A DNA stretch of 39,465 nt. Origin: Rhizobium sp. Root1203 (lineage in GTDB: Bacteria; Pseudomonadota; Alphaproteobacteria; Rhizobiales; Rhizobiaceae). The stretch's first letter is position 1. Every line of letters begins with the position of its first letter. Under the pieces are notes generated by a model that saw nothing but the letters and a program-made list of their open reading frames with translations, ran no database searches and was not told the DNA's origin. Location: NCBI RefSeq assembly GCF_001424945.1, contig NZ_LMCW01000025.1:7784-47248 (forward strand), given 5' to 3'. The position numbers and the translations under genes were made by a program. Positions 30,142 to 38,357 of the stretch are shown one piece after another.

Positions 30142-33117
30142 ATGGCCAAGCGGAAACTTCTCAAAGTTCAGGACCGGTCGGCGCTTTTCGATATTCCCAC
30201 CGACGAGGATAGCCTGATCCGCCACTATTCCCTGTCACCGGCCGACCGGCTTGAAATCGAGGTCCGCAGACGGGAGCATAATCGGCTCGGCTTTGCGGTG
30301 CAGCTCTGCCTGATGCGTTATCCGGGCCGCACGCTCATGGCAAACGAGATGCCGCCCAAGGCGATGCTCAACTATATTGCCGAACAAATCGGAGCCGATC
30401 CAGCTTCATTTGATATGTACGCCCGCCGGGAAGAGACGCGCATGAATCATGTAGCTCACTTGCTGGGCTATCTGGAAATGAGGAGTCCTACAGCGGAGGA
30501 TCGTCGCGCTGTCCTGCTGTCAGCAATTGAGACTGCCTCAACGACCGACAAGGGTGTGACGATTGCGAACACCATCATCGTCACATTCCGAGAGCGCCGG
30601 GTTCTGCTACCGGTAGCGAACGTGATCGAACGCATGGGCTTGGCAGCCCGCGCCATTGCCCGCCGTCGCGCCGAGGCGGCACTGATCTCGGATCTTGTTC
30701 CGGAAACACTGCAGATGCTGGATGGGCTGCTGGAGGTCGACCCGGCGATCGGCCAGACACGCTTTCACTGGCTGCGGTCGGCTCCGGACGCTCCGGGTGC
30801 GCTGAACCTGGTCGGATTGACTGAGCGCATTGCATTCCTGCGCACCCTCGGGATCGACCCGCGTTTGCAGGCCCGGATCGCTTCGGGACGGTGGGACCAG
30901 ATGGTCCGGGAGGGCGATGCCACACCAGCTTGGCTCGCCAACGACTTCAATGCCAGTCGCCGGCGGGCGACGATCGTGGCGCAGATCATCAAGCTCGGCC
31001 AGAAACTCACTAACGATGCGGTGATGATGTTCATCAAGCAGATGGGCCGGTTGTTCTCCCAGGCCAATAACCGCAAAAAGCAACGTCATATGGGCGCTCG
31101 CCTGGAAACGACCAAAGCATTGCGGCTGTTCCTCGACACGATCGTCGCTCTGCAGACAGCCAACGATGCCGACGCAGACCCTATGACTACGTTGGATAGG
31201 CAAGTTGGCTGGCATCGGCTGCTGCAGATCAAACCCGGCCTCGAAGCCATGGTGGAAAGCAACGATGTGTCGGCGCTGATGACGGCGGCCGAGCAACACG
31301 CGACCGTCCGCAAATATGCCGGCGCCTTTCTCCAGACGTTCACCTTTCACTCGCGGCGGCGGCACGATCCGCTGCTTGCTGCCGTCGCCACCCTGAAAAT
31401 GCTCTATGCGGACGGACGCCGCGTGTTACCCGTTCGCGTTCCGGTCTCCCATCTGGCAAAATCGGAACGCGAACTGATCTTCGAAGACGAAAAGCCGGAT
31501 CGGCGGCTTTATGAAATCGCGACGCTGGCTCTATTGCGTGATCGGCTGCGCTCGGGAGATGTCTGGGTCGAGGGCAGCCGCGCATTCCGGCCGATCGATG
31601 AACATCTGATGCCGAAGCCAGCATTCGTTGCACTCAAGGACGAAGACAAACTGGGTCTCGGCGTGCCGGGCGACGGTGCGGCTTGGCTGGCCGAAATCCG
31701 GCAGATGATGGACTTCAACCTGAAGCGGCTCGCATGGCGCGTCCGCTACGGAAAGCTCGAGGGCGTGAGGATGGAGAACGGAACGCTGATCGTGACGCCC
31801 CGGGTAAGCGACGTTCCCGCCGCGGCGGAAGCTCTCAATGCCGAAATCAGCGAAATGTACCCACTCGTCGAAGTCCCTGATCTGCTCCGGGAGGTGCATG
31901 AATGGACCGGATTCGCTGATCAGTTCACTCATGTCCGGACGGGAGACGCGCCGCAGAACATATCCGCCATGCTGGCCGGCGTGCTCGCAGATGCCACGAA
32001 TCTCGGCCCGAAACGCATGGCAGGGGCCTCGAAAGGCATCAGCGCCCATCAAATCGGCTGGATGCGCAGCTTCCACGCCCGCTCAGAAACCTATCGCGCT
32101 GCGCAGGCCAGCGTGACCGACGCTCATACGCGCCATTCCCATTCCCAACTCTGGGGAGACGGGACAACAGCGTCATCGGACGGGCAGTTCTTCCGGGCTA
32201 GCGACCGCGCTGCCAAGCGCAGCGACATAAACCTGCACTATGGCAGCGAGCCGGGGACGAAATTCTACAGCGGGCTTTCCGATCAATGCGGCTACTTCAG
32301 CATTCTGCCGATCAGCCCGACCGAGAGCGAGGCCGTCTATGTGCTCGACGGCCTGTTCGACCACGACACGATTTTGGAGATTGAGGAACTGTTTACGGAT
32401 ACCGGCGGCGCCAGCGATCATGTCTTTGCCCTGTTCTCCCTGATCGGCAAGCGCTTCGCGCCCAGGCTGCGCAACATCAAGGACCGGAAATTCCATACTT
32501 TCGAGAGGGCTGATGCCTATCCGGTGCTGGCCAACCATATTGGAGCACCCATCAACACCGCTCTCATTCTGGAGCATTGGGACGATCTCTTGCGCCTGGC
32601 CGCGTCGATCACGACGCGCACGGTTGCGCCGTCGACGATCCTCAAAAGGTTGTCCGCCTCATCGAAATCCAGTGACCTGGCCAAAGCGCTGCGCGAGCTT
32701 GGCCGCATCGAACGTACCCTGTTCATGATCGAATGGTATTCCAGCCCGGCGCTGCGCCGCCGGTGTCAGGCCGGTCTCAACAAGGGTGAAGCCGCGCACA
32801 AGCTCAAGCGTGCCGTGTTCTTCCACGAGCGCGGCGAAATCCGTGACCGGTCTTTCGATAGCCAGGCATTCCGGGCATCGGGCCTCAATCTGGTCGTGAG
32901 CGCGATCGTGCATTGGAACACCGTCTATCTCAGCCGCGCCACGGCCCATCTGCGCCAGCAGGGACGAATTGTTCCCGACGATCTTCTCAAGCACATCTCG
33001 CCGCTCAGTTGGGAACACATAAATCTCACCGGCATCTATTCCTGGGATGCCGAGCAACAGATGCCGGAAGGCTTCAGGCCATTGCGACTTGCCGGCAGAA
33101 TGCTACGGGCCGCGTAA
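30142..33117 (+). CDS. tnpA: Tn3-family transposase
   Basis: 991 residues, the normal length for Tn3 TnpA. The N-terminal DNA-binding region is YSLSPADRLEIEVRRREHNR and LGFAVQLCLMRYPG. The DDE site is intact: SQLWGDGTTASSDGQFF (first Asp), ELFTDTGGASDHVFAL (second Asp), and LNKGEAAHKLKRAVFFHERG (Glu). The C-terminus ALNLVVSAIVHWNTVYLSRA-type sequence (LNLVVSAIVHWNTVYLSRA) and SWEHINLTGIYSW is the family ending. It replicatively transposes the element by acting on the 38-bp repeats. The AGGGAGTAGCAA ribosome site precedes the ATG. No interruption was seen, so the transposon may be active. Confidence 0.97.
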   Translation: MAKRKLLKVQDRSALFDIPTDEDSLIRHYSLSPADRLEIEVRRREHNRLGFAVQLCLMRYPGRTLMANEMPPKAMLNYIAEQIGADPASFDMYARREETRMNHVAHLLGYLEMRSPTAEDRRAVLLSAIETASTTDKGVTIANTIIVTFRERRVLLPVANVIERMGLAARAIARRRAEAALISDLVPETLQMLDGLLEVDPAIGQTRFHWLRSAPDAPGALNLVGLTERIAFLRTLGIDPRLQARIASGRWDQMVREGDATPAWLANDFNASRRRATIVAQIIKLGQKLTNDAVMMFIKQMGRLFSQANNRKKQRHMGARLETTKALRLFLDTIVALQTANDADADPMTTLDRQVGWHRLLQIKPGLEAMVESNDVSALMTAAEQHATVRKYAGAFLQTFTFHSRRRHDPLLAAVATLKMLYADGRRVLPVRVPVSHLAKSERELIFEDEKPDRRLYEIATLALLRDRLRSGDVWVEGSRAFRPIDEHLMPKPAFVALKDEDKLGLGVPGDGAAWLAEIRQMMDFNLKRLAWRVRYGKLEGVRMENGTLIVTPRVSDVPAAAEALNAEISEMYPLVEVPDLLREVHEWTGFADQFTHVRTGDAPQNISAMLAGVLADATNLGPKRMAGASKGISAHQIGWMRSFHARSETYRAAQASVTDAHTRHSHSQLWGDGTTASSDGQFFRASDRAAKRSDINLHYGSEPGTKFYSGLSDQCGYFSILPISPTESEAVYVLDGLFDHDTILEIEELFTDTGGASDHVFALFSLIGKRFAPRLRNIKDRKFHTFERADAYPVLANHIGAPINTALILEHWDDLLRLAASITTRTVAPSTILKRLSASSKSSDLAKALRELGRIERTLFMIEWYSSPALRRRCQAGLNKGEAAHKLKRAVFFHERGEIRDRSFDSQAFRASGLNLVVSAIVHWNTVYLSRATAHLRQQGRIVPDDLLKHISPLSWEHINLTGIYSWDAEQQMPEGFRPLRLAGRMLRAA

Positions 33118-33192
33118 CATGGGGGGGCGGCCTTCATAATTGGGCCGAGATTTCTTTATCTATATCGTTCGAAGTCAACATCAAGAGAGACT

Positions 33193-33798
33193 GTGATGAC
33201 CTTGATTCGCTATCTTGTCGCCGGAACATATCTATTAGCCTTGGCTGCTCCGGCCACCGCCTTTGCTCAGGAAAAGCCTTTGAATTTAAATGGCGAATGG
33301 ACGACCGATTGTCTCGCCATCGGGAAAAATGACAGGCATGGCTACATCACGCGCATCACGATCAAAGACAAGGAAGTGACAGCGACTTCGCAGATCTACG
33401 CCAAAAACTCGTGCCAAACACCGACGGTGCAGGTCAATTTTAAGGGAGAACTTGTCCACGAGGAGTCTGATGGCGATCTTGGACGGATCGAATATGCCGT
33501 GCGTTCCATTACTACGACACCGAACATCAAGGACGTTGTCGACCATTATAATAAAGATACTCCTGATCAGGCAGGGTGCGGGTTGAAGGGCTGGGAAGAA
33601 AACGCTGCACTCTCGGTGGCCGGAAAAACCTGCGGTCCATTCAGCTTCGCTGCGGAAGGGACACACCTCTTTGATACCGTTTGGATCGAAGGGAATCAGC
33701 TCCGCTTCGGCGCGTTTCCTACCGTATGGACCAACACGTCTCCTGAAAAAGCGCCATCAAAACCTTCAGAAACAGCATATCACCGTACCGGCAAATAG
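33193..33798 (+). CDS. Secreted passenger protein of the transposon, unknown function
   Basis: 201 residues. The signal peptide is MTLIRYLVAGTYLLALAAPA followed by TAFAQ. The mature part begins EKPLNLNGEWTTDCLAIGKN, a W-x-x-x-C lipocalin-like opening, and contains four cysteines (DCLA, NSCQTPTV, GCGLKG, KTCGPF) likely forming disulphides; the C-terminus is Pro/Ser/Lys-rich. A start with a W-x-x-x-C strand and regular beta pattern suggests a small periplasmic beta-barrel or binding protein, but no family is identified. It lies between tnpA and the right repeat, so it moves with the transposon, and probably has its own promoter. Confidence 0.65.
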   Translation: MMTLIRYLVAGTYLLALAAPATAFAQEKPLNLNGEWTTDCLAIGKNDRHGYITRITIKDKEVTATSQIYAKNSCQTPTVQVNFKGELVHEESDGDLGRIEYAVRSITTTPNIKDVVDHYNKDTPDQAGCGLKGWEENAALSVAGKTCGPFSFAAEGTHLFDTVWIEGNQLRFGAFPTVWTNTSPEKAPSKPSETAYHRTGK

Positions 33799-33816
33799 GT
33801 TCCTCCTCCGTTCTGT

Positions 33817-33854
33817 CTTAGCGCAGGATTTTTAGCTGCTCTTGTTCTGCCCCC
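33817..33854 (-). repeat. Right terminal inverted repeat of the Tn3-family transposon
   Basis: Forward strand CTTAGCGCAGGATTTTTAGC to GCCCCC. The reverse complement matches the left repeat at 33 of 38 positions, including the terminal GGGG and inner CTAAG. Confidence 0.9.
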
Positions 33855-34219
33855 AGATGGGCGCATCCGAGAGCGCCAAATTGCAGCCGGTCGAATTTGA
33901 TGTGCTGACTGAATGTTTACGCCTTAGGCACGGATCGCTGTAATAAAACGTGATTGATTGCGTCAACGTCGCGGTCAGCCGAAAGCTAAACCCCTGCGTT
34001 GCAAGCGTAAGTCGATAGCCCTCAGGGCGCCCAAGATCCAACTACGGGCCACGGAATCGCAAAACCAAGTCTGCGCCTCACGCTTGCCACCAGGGGATGC
34101 AACCAGGCGCGCTAATTACTTGAAAATATTGCTTATTTTGGATTGTCGGTCAGACCATATCCTGCTGGTTCTCGTTTGTCGCGAGCTCGCCGAACAGAAG
34201 GCGCGCCGCCGACTGCTGC
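33855..34219. other. Intergenic between transposon end and riboswitch promoter
   Basis: No recognisable gene. Short open frames on both strands (33832-34041 minus, 33958-34245 plus) lack ribosome sites and recognisable sequence. Confidence 0.4.
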
Positions 34220-34248
34220 TTGACAACATTTTCAGGTTGCAATAGCTT
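34220..34248 (+). promoter_or_regulatory. Predicted promoter of the TPP-riboswitch transcript
   Basis: TTGACA (34220-34225), 17-bp spacer, TAGCTT (34243-34248). It has a perfect -35 and a fair -10, with initiation expected near 34255, directly before the riboswitch. Confidence 0.6.
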
Positions 34249-34256
34249 TCAAATCA

Positions 34257-34362
34257 CACCTGGGGCGCCCCGGAAACGAGGCTGAGATACCGCTACCGCC
34301 TTTAAGGCATCGCGTTAACCCGTTGAACCTGATCCAGCTAATACTGGTGTAGGAAGAGTGGC
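34257..34362 (+). promoter_or_regulatory. TPP (thiamin pyrophosphate) riboswitch, THI element
   Basis: Contains the signature CTGAGATACC (34282-34291), AACCCGTTGAACCTGATCC (ending 34335), then AGCTAATACTGGTGTAGGAA. These are the conserved pyrimidine and pyrophosphate helix cores of the THI box. It binds thiamin pyrophosphate; TPP normally lowers expression of the gene that follows. Here the AGGAAGAG at its end serves as ribosome site of the ORF starting at 34364, indicating translational control. Confidence 0.95.
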
Positions 34363-34363
34363 T

Positions 34364-34453
34364 ATGGAAAAGAATTACTCCCTCAAAAGACGGCATCAAT
34401 TTTCGACTTCCGCCGCAGCAAATCGAACGAACTCTTACGGCTGGCCTGTCTAG
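34364..34453 (+). CDS. 29-residue ORF directly under the TPP riboswitch
   Basis: ATG eight bases after AGGAAG in the 3' end of the riboswitch, reading MEKNYSLKRRHQFSTSAAAN and RTNSYGWPV before TAG. It is the only ORF placed to be under direct translational control of the riboswitch. The sequence is not the start of ThiC or another thiamin protein that I recognise. It may be a leader peptide coupling the riboswitch to the operon, or a remnant of a lost gene. Confidence 0.45.
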   Translation: MEKNYSLKRRHQFSTSAAANRTNSYGWPV

Positions 34454-34654
34454 GGTAAACGCACTGCATTTCGCAGTTGCATCTCGACGCCGATCTAACC
34501 GAACGTTTCAACTGCTTTCGACCTAACGCGCAGCTTAGATGCCGCGTGAACAGCTATTGCCGTCCTTAAAACCGGTTGCGATGCCGTTGCGCAGTCGGCG
34601 CGCGAGGTCACGACGCTTGTCCAGTGTACCATCAGAAATATAGGAGATTGTCTG
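34454..34654. other. Leader between the small ORF and the SIS gene
   Basis: No terminator with a T-run was found, so transcription from the riboswitch promoter could reach the SIS gene. A minus-strand open frame (34535-34810) is judged to be a shadow. Confidence 0.4.
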
Positions 34655-35845
34655 ATGAATATTCAGGTAAAAGACCAATATATGCAGCCGCGAATTGAGA
34701 GATTGGGCGACTTCCTTGGGGATAAACTCTTCGAGAGTACCTTGTGGGGTCATGAATACGACCTCACTCACCTGAACAATGCTCTGGCTGAGAGGATCAA
34801 GCAGGGGCAATTCAAACGCATGGTCTTTTACGGCATGGGCTGCTCTTCAGTTGTTTCCGATATCGTCAAAGGATTCTTTCTGACGAAGAATATTCCAATC
34901 CACGTCGATGTCGTGAATGACTACGATTACAAGTGGTTCATCGACGAAGGCGTTCTTTTGCGCGACGATACCCTGATCTTCATCGTTTGCTACAGCGGTT
35001 GGTCGGTCGAGCCGTGTATTTTCTACGACCGTATGAACGAGTTGACCGGCAACAAAAATCTCATCGTACTCAGTGGCGGCGGAAAGATTGCCAAACAGGC
35101 CGTCGATGACGGCAACTCCATGATTCAGTATAAACTTCGGCATGCCGACCGAGAGTATCCCCTCTACCATGTCCAGCAGTTCTTCTCGATTTTCCTCGAC
35201 CTCTTTTACAAGTTGGGAATCACGTCGGAGAGTTATGAGAACGACCTGAGAGCGGCTGTCGATTATCTGAAAAATACGTTCGATGACGCGACACGGCGCC
35301 GCGCGTTCGACATCGCGAAAAAGCTTCAGAACAGCCGCATCGTCCTCCTCGCGACCGCGCGGTGGTATGTCCAGCTACTGAAACAGACAACTATGTTCCT
35401 CAACGAGATCGCTATGGTCCCGACACATCGGAACTTGCTGCATGAATTCTCCCACACCGAAGTAGCCGCTTACTCGGCACCAAGCGAAAAGCAGTCGCTG
35501 ATCGTCTTCCTCGATAGTGACGACGACGAATACACGCACCAGAAAGTGGCGACGATGGAGCGCCTCTTCGCCGACAAGAGCCTCTATCAAAATCAAAACA
35601 TCGAATTCGTCCGGATCGACATCGATCAGGATGACTTCTTCAAAAAGTTCTACTTCACGCATTTTTTTATGGTCGAGGTGGCGTTTTATCTTGGCCAGAT
35701 GGCGAATGTCACTGGCCGGGACCTGATCTCGGTTGCGGCGAAGAACCCCTGGTGGAGCAAAGAGTCTATCAGCGAGCATCCAAGTTGCGTCGATATTCCC
35801 GGGGACCTAAGCGACACCATCAAGCAAAGCATTGAGATCGCCTGA
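34655..35845 (+). CDS. SIS-domain protein, bifunctional phosphoglucose/phosphomannose isomerase-like
   Basis: 396 residues. The first SIS domain has FKRMVFYGMGCSSVVSDIVK near residues 53-72 and FIVCYSGWSVEPC (usual S-x-S-G-x-T/S-x-E phosphosugar loop). The second has RIVLLATARWYVQLLKQT, and LLHEFSHTEVAAYSAPS, resembling the catalytic Glu-His region (N-x-E) of archaeal-type PGI/PMI. SIS proteins bind and isomerise phosphosugars. AGGAG lies upstream at good spacing. It is the first gene of a likely operon with SDR, ATP-grasp, dioxygenase and NRPS genes, so a biosynthetic role in making a sugar-derived or imine-type building block is inferred, not shown. Confidence 0.75.
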   Translation: MNIQVKDQYMQPRIERLGDFLGDKLFESTLWGHEYDLTHLNNALAERIKQGQFKRMVFYGMGCSSVVSDIVKGFFLTKNIPIHVDVVNDYDYKWFIDEGVLLRDDTLIFIVCYSGWSVEPCIFYDRMNELTGNKNLIVLSGGGKIAKQAVDDGNSMIQYKLRHADREYPLYHVQQFFSIFLDLFYKLGITSESYENDLRAAVDYLKNTFDDATRRRAFDIAKKLQNSRIVLLATARWYVQLLKQTTMFLNEIAMVPTHRNLLHEFSHTEVAAYSAPSEKQSLIVFLDSDDDEYTHQKVATMERLFADKSLYQNQNIEFVRIDIDQDDFFKKFYFTHFFMVEVAFYLGQMANVTGRDLISVAAKNPWWSKESISEHPSCVDIPGDLSDTIKQSIEIA

Positions 35846-35850
35846 ATCGT

Positions 35851-35889
35851 GAGGCGACGCGCTTGCGCGCGTTGCCTCCTCCGAGGAGG
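35851..35889 (+). promoter_or_regulatory. Two overlapping hairpins before the SDR ribosome site
   Basis: Hairpin 1: GAGGCGACGCGC (35851-35862), loop TTGC, GCGCGTTGCCTC (35867-35878), 12 pairs including G-U. Hairpin 2: CCTCC (35875-35879), loop TCCGA, GGAGG (35885-35889), which covers the ribosome site of the next gene. They share 35875-35878 and so cannot form together. No T-run follows hairpin 1. Confidence 0.6.
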
Positions 35890-35897
35890 ATTAAACG

Positions 35898-36773
35898 TTG
35901 AAACAGCTAATCTCGATCGTGACCGGTGGGAGCCGCGGCGTCGGAAAGTTTCTGTGCAAGGAACTTTCCAACGTCATGCCCGTCCTCAATATTTCCCGAG
36001 GCCAAACGCCGACGTCCGACCTGAAGACAAAGTTCCCGATCTACGAACTGGTTGCCGACCTTAGGGAACCCGCCGATGTTGAGATACGTATCGGCAGCTG
36101 GTTGGACGAGCACCCGGATTATCGGGTGGTAAACCTAGTTTTGAATGCCGCCAATTTATCCCTTGGTACGCTTCAACACGCGCAGCTCGCCGATCTGGAA
36201 GCGATTTTTCGCACTAACGTTTTCAGCACGATTCTTATCACGAGCTTAATATCGAGGAGATGCGTGTTTTCCGAAGAAGGTAGCCAAGTCACCTACCTGA
36301 CTTCGTCACTAGCTCGAGCAGAGCCGGCTTTAACCTTTGCAGGAATTGGCCTCTACAGCGCTACCAAAGCAGCGATCAGCCGACTTGCCATGGTGCAGGC
36401 GCGAGAATTTGCTCTGACAAGTCCTTATGTTCGTGTCGCGAGGGTCCATCCCGGCATCGTCGATACAAGCATGCAAACCGAATTGCGGTCGAGCTCTGTG
36501 GTCGATCCGAGTTTCGCGCTGAAGACCGAGGGACTTCCACCATATAGATCGGGTGACTGGAATTGCATCGACCCTTCAGGTGCGATGCGGACCATATCGC
36601 CTGAAATGGCCGCCGACTTTGTGCTGTGGGCGTGTGGGCATGGGGATCATCAGGCAAGGGAATTCGACTACTACTCAACGATCGAATACCACCTCGAACG
36701 CGATCGCCGTCTTGCTGCGCTTGGCTTGCCCTCTGCCGCGGCTGATCCGGTGGGAAGCAGGGTGCTGGCATGA
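35898..36773 (+). CDS. SDR-family NAD(P)-dependent oxidoreductase
   Basis: 291 residues. The Rossmann dinucleotide loop is TGGSRGVGKFL near residues 9-19; NAANLSLG follows as the SDR N-A-G/A-x motif, and the active site is TSSLARAEPA with YSATKAAISRLAM (Y-x-x-x-K). HPGIVDT closes the fold. It catalyses reversible oxidation or reduction of a hydroxyl/keto group. The TTG start is taken because GAGGAGG lies 8 bases before it. The stop overlaps the ATP-grasp start (ATGA). The long C-terminal tail after residue 215 is unlike a minimal SDR and may bind the substrate. Confidence 0.88.
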   Translation: MKQLISIVTGGSRGVGKFLCKELSNVMPVLNISRGQTPTSDLKTKFPIYELVADLREPADVEIRIGSWLDEHPDYRVVNLVLNAANLSLGTLQHAQLADLEAIFRTNVFSTILITSLISRRCVFSEEGSQVTYLTSSLARAEPALTFAGIGLYSATKAAISRLAMVQAREFALTSPYVRVARVHPGIVDTSMQTELRSSSVVDPSFALKTEGLPPYRSGDWNCIDPSGAMRTISPEMAADFVLWACGHGDHQAREFDYYSTIEYHLERDRRLAALGLPSAAADPVGSRVLA

Positions 36774-38257
36774 CGATCGCGACTAAGGAGTTCTATCACT
36801 CTGCCACAAGCGGGCTCCTGGCTAACTCGGCCGCCGCGCACGAGGGGATCGAATTGCTGCCTCGGTCCTGGGACACGCTGATATATGTACCCAGCATCGC
36901 CTTGGGACCACTTACCCGCAGACATTTGACCGGACTGGATTTCTTTCAGGAGCGGAATTACTATTTCATCCGCGCGTTAAGCGATCCGGCAAAGCAAATT
37001 ATTTTCGTATTATCGGAAGCGATGCAAGACGATCTGCTGCGTGCCCATACAGATCTGTTGCTTCGCACCCACAATATTCCCGCCGAAGCCTTGCGGAACC
37101 TTCATGTCGTGAAGGTTCACCAGCCAGCTGGCATCTCGCTAAGCGCGGCGGTGCTTAATAGCCGGCAGGCAATTGAACAACTTCGCGACTTGGTTCGGGA
37201 GCGAACTGCCGGATTTGACTTTTGGACAGTCGGACCCGACGAGATTGCTTTAGCGAATGCATTCTCTCTACCCCATATCGGTATGCCAGCTGATCTGGTC
37301 GGCGCAGACAGCAAAGCTGAAGCGAAAAGCATCTTCAAGAAAGTGGGTTCAAGAACTCCTCAGGACTTTGGTGTTTTCTTCGATACCGACAGCTTGTTCC
37401 GTCACCTTAAGGCCGGTGATTTGCCGTCCTCGGGGGCGTTGCTCCTCAAACTCAATCACGAGGAGGGCGGCAACGGAATCGCCCGCCTTCGCACTGAAAG
37501 CCAATTCAATACTGTCGATGCGGTACGTTCGGCCATCAAAGTAGATAAGCCCTATATCGTTCTCGCTGAATTCGAAGAACAGATGCGCCAACAAGGTGCA
37601 CTTGTCGAAACGTTGATTTCCGAGAACATTATTGCGTCGCCCAGTGCGAAGATGTGGATCGACGACAGTGGCGAGGTCCATTGCGTCGCCACGCATGATC
37701 AGATCCTTCGTGATTCGATGTATCTTGGATGCCGGTTTCCCGCGGATTCCGCTTACAGAACAAGGCTTCGCGAAACATCCCTAATAATCGGACGAGAGTG
37801 TGCCCGAAGAGGATGGAGAGGGATTGTCTCGGTTGATTTCCTTGTGACGGGCAATAGGCAAAACCAGCGCGATCTCAAAATTTGGGCAATCGAAATCAAC
37901 GCCCGAAAGGCAGCTACCACCCATCCCTATTTCTGGACAAAAATCCTGACGGGTGCCTCATACAATTCACAAACAGACATGCTGGAGGTGGATGGACGTG
38001 AGGTCGTATATCAATCTTCGGAATATATTAGCTCGCCTTTGCTCGCTGAGATGTCCGGATCGGATGTCTTGAAACTCATCGACCAGGCGCGACTTGCATA
38101 CGACCCCAAAACGAGAAGCGGGGTGATCGTACACATGCTGAGCTGTGCGATGACGCACCAGAAGATCGGCGTGACCTCGATTTCAACGGATCACGATACG
38201 GCGGAGCGGCATATCAAAGACGTGCAATATCTCCTGGCCCCGCCTCTTCCGCAGTGA
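36770..38257 (+). CDS. ATP-grasp ligase, peptide-ligase (PGM1-like) type
   Basis: 495 residues. An N-terminal pre-ATP-grasp region (IYVPSIALGPLTRRHLTGLD, RALSDPAKQIIFVLSEAMQD) is followed by the ATP-grasp core: GALLLKLNHEEGGNGIARLR (nucleotide-binding Lys and glycine loop), YIVLAEFEEQM, SVDFLVTG, and the metal ligand motif AIEINARKAATTHPYFWTKI (E-x-N-x-R). The E-I-N-x-R-x-x-x-T-T-H-P version and the pre-ATP-grasp part are those of peptide or amide ligases such as the pheganomycin enzyme PGM1, which join a carboxylate to an amine through an acyl phosphate. Starts by 4-bp overlap with the SDR gene, so co-translated. Family fairly sure, substrate unknown. Confidence 0.8.
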   Translation: MTIATKEFYHSATSGLLANSAAAHEGIELLPRSWDTLIYVPSIALGPLTRRHLTGLDFFQERNYYFIRALSDPAKQIIFVLSEAMQDDLLRAHTDLLLRTHNIPAEALRNLHVVKVHQPAGISLSAAVLNSRQAIEQLRDLVRERTAGFDFWTVGPDEIALANAFSLPHIGMPADLVGADSKAEAKSIFKKVGSRTPQDFGVFFDTDSLFRHLKAGDLPSSGALLLKLNHEEGGNGIARLRTESQFNTVDAVRSAIKVDKPYIVLAEFEEQMRQQGALVETLISENIIASPSAKMWIDDSGEVHCVATHDQILRDSMYLGCRFPADSAYRTRLRETSLIIGRECARRGWRGIVSVDFLVTGNRQNQRDLKIWAIEINARKAATTHPYFWTKILTGASYNSQTDMLEVDGREVVYQSSEYISSPLLAEMSGSDVLKLIDQARLAYDPKTRSGVIVHMLSCAMTHQKIGVTSISTDHDTAERHIKDVQYLLAPPLPQ

Positions 38258-38357
38258 GGCAACTGCAGGCTCATGTTTTTGGCCACTCCAAGGCATATGC
38301 ATTGGTGTGGGCGGCATAAACTACGCTGCGGATCAGCACTAGCAAAGGAACGTTTTC

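Larger units (their letters stand above)
29361..33854. mobile_element. Tn3-family transposon, 4494 bp, with secreted passenger gene
   Basis: Bounded by 38-bp inverted repeats, it carries tnpR (minus), a res region, tnpA (plus) and one passenger gene in the order tnpR-res-tnpA-passenger. Divergent tnpR/tnpA is the Tn3 subgroup layout. Left flank CTGTT and right flank AGATG do not match, so the usual 5-bp target duplication is missing. Confidence 0.92.

Noticed and set aside
29356..33859. 5-bp target duplication around the transposon
   Set aside because: CTGTT and AGATG do not match, also when the ends are shifted by one base.
33832..34041. Minus-strand 69-residue frame crossing the right inverted repeat
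   Set aside because: It reads through the transposon end and has no recognisable sequence.
34364..34453. Small ORF as the beginning of ThiC
   Set aside because: No resemblance to a ThiC N-terminus that I know and it stops after 29 codons.
34535..34810. Minus-strand 91-residue frame before the SIS gene
   Set aside because: Overlaps the start of the well-supported SIS gene on the opposite strand; no ribosome site.
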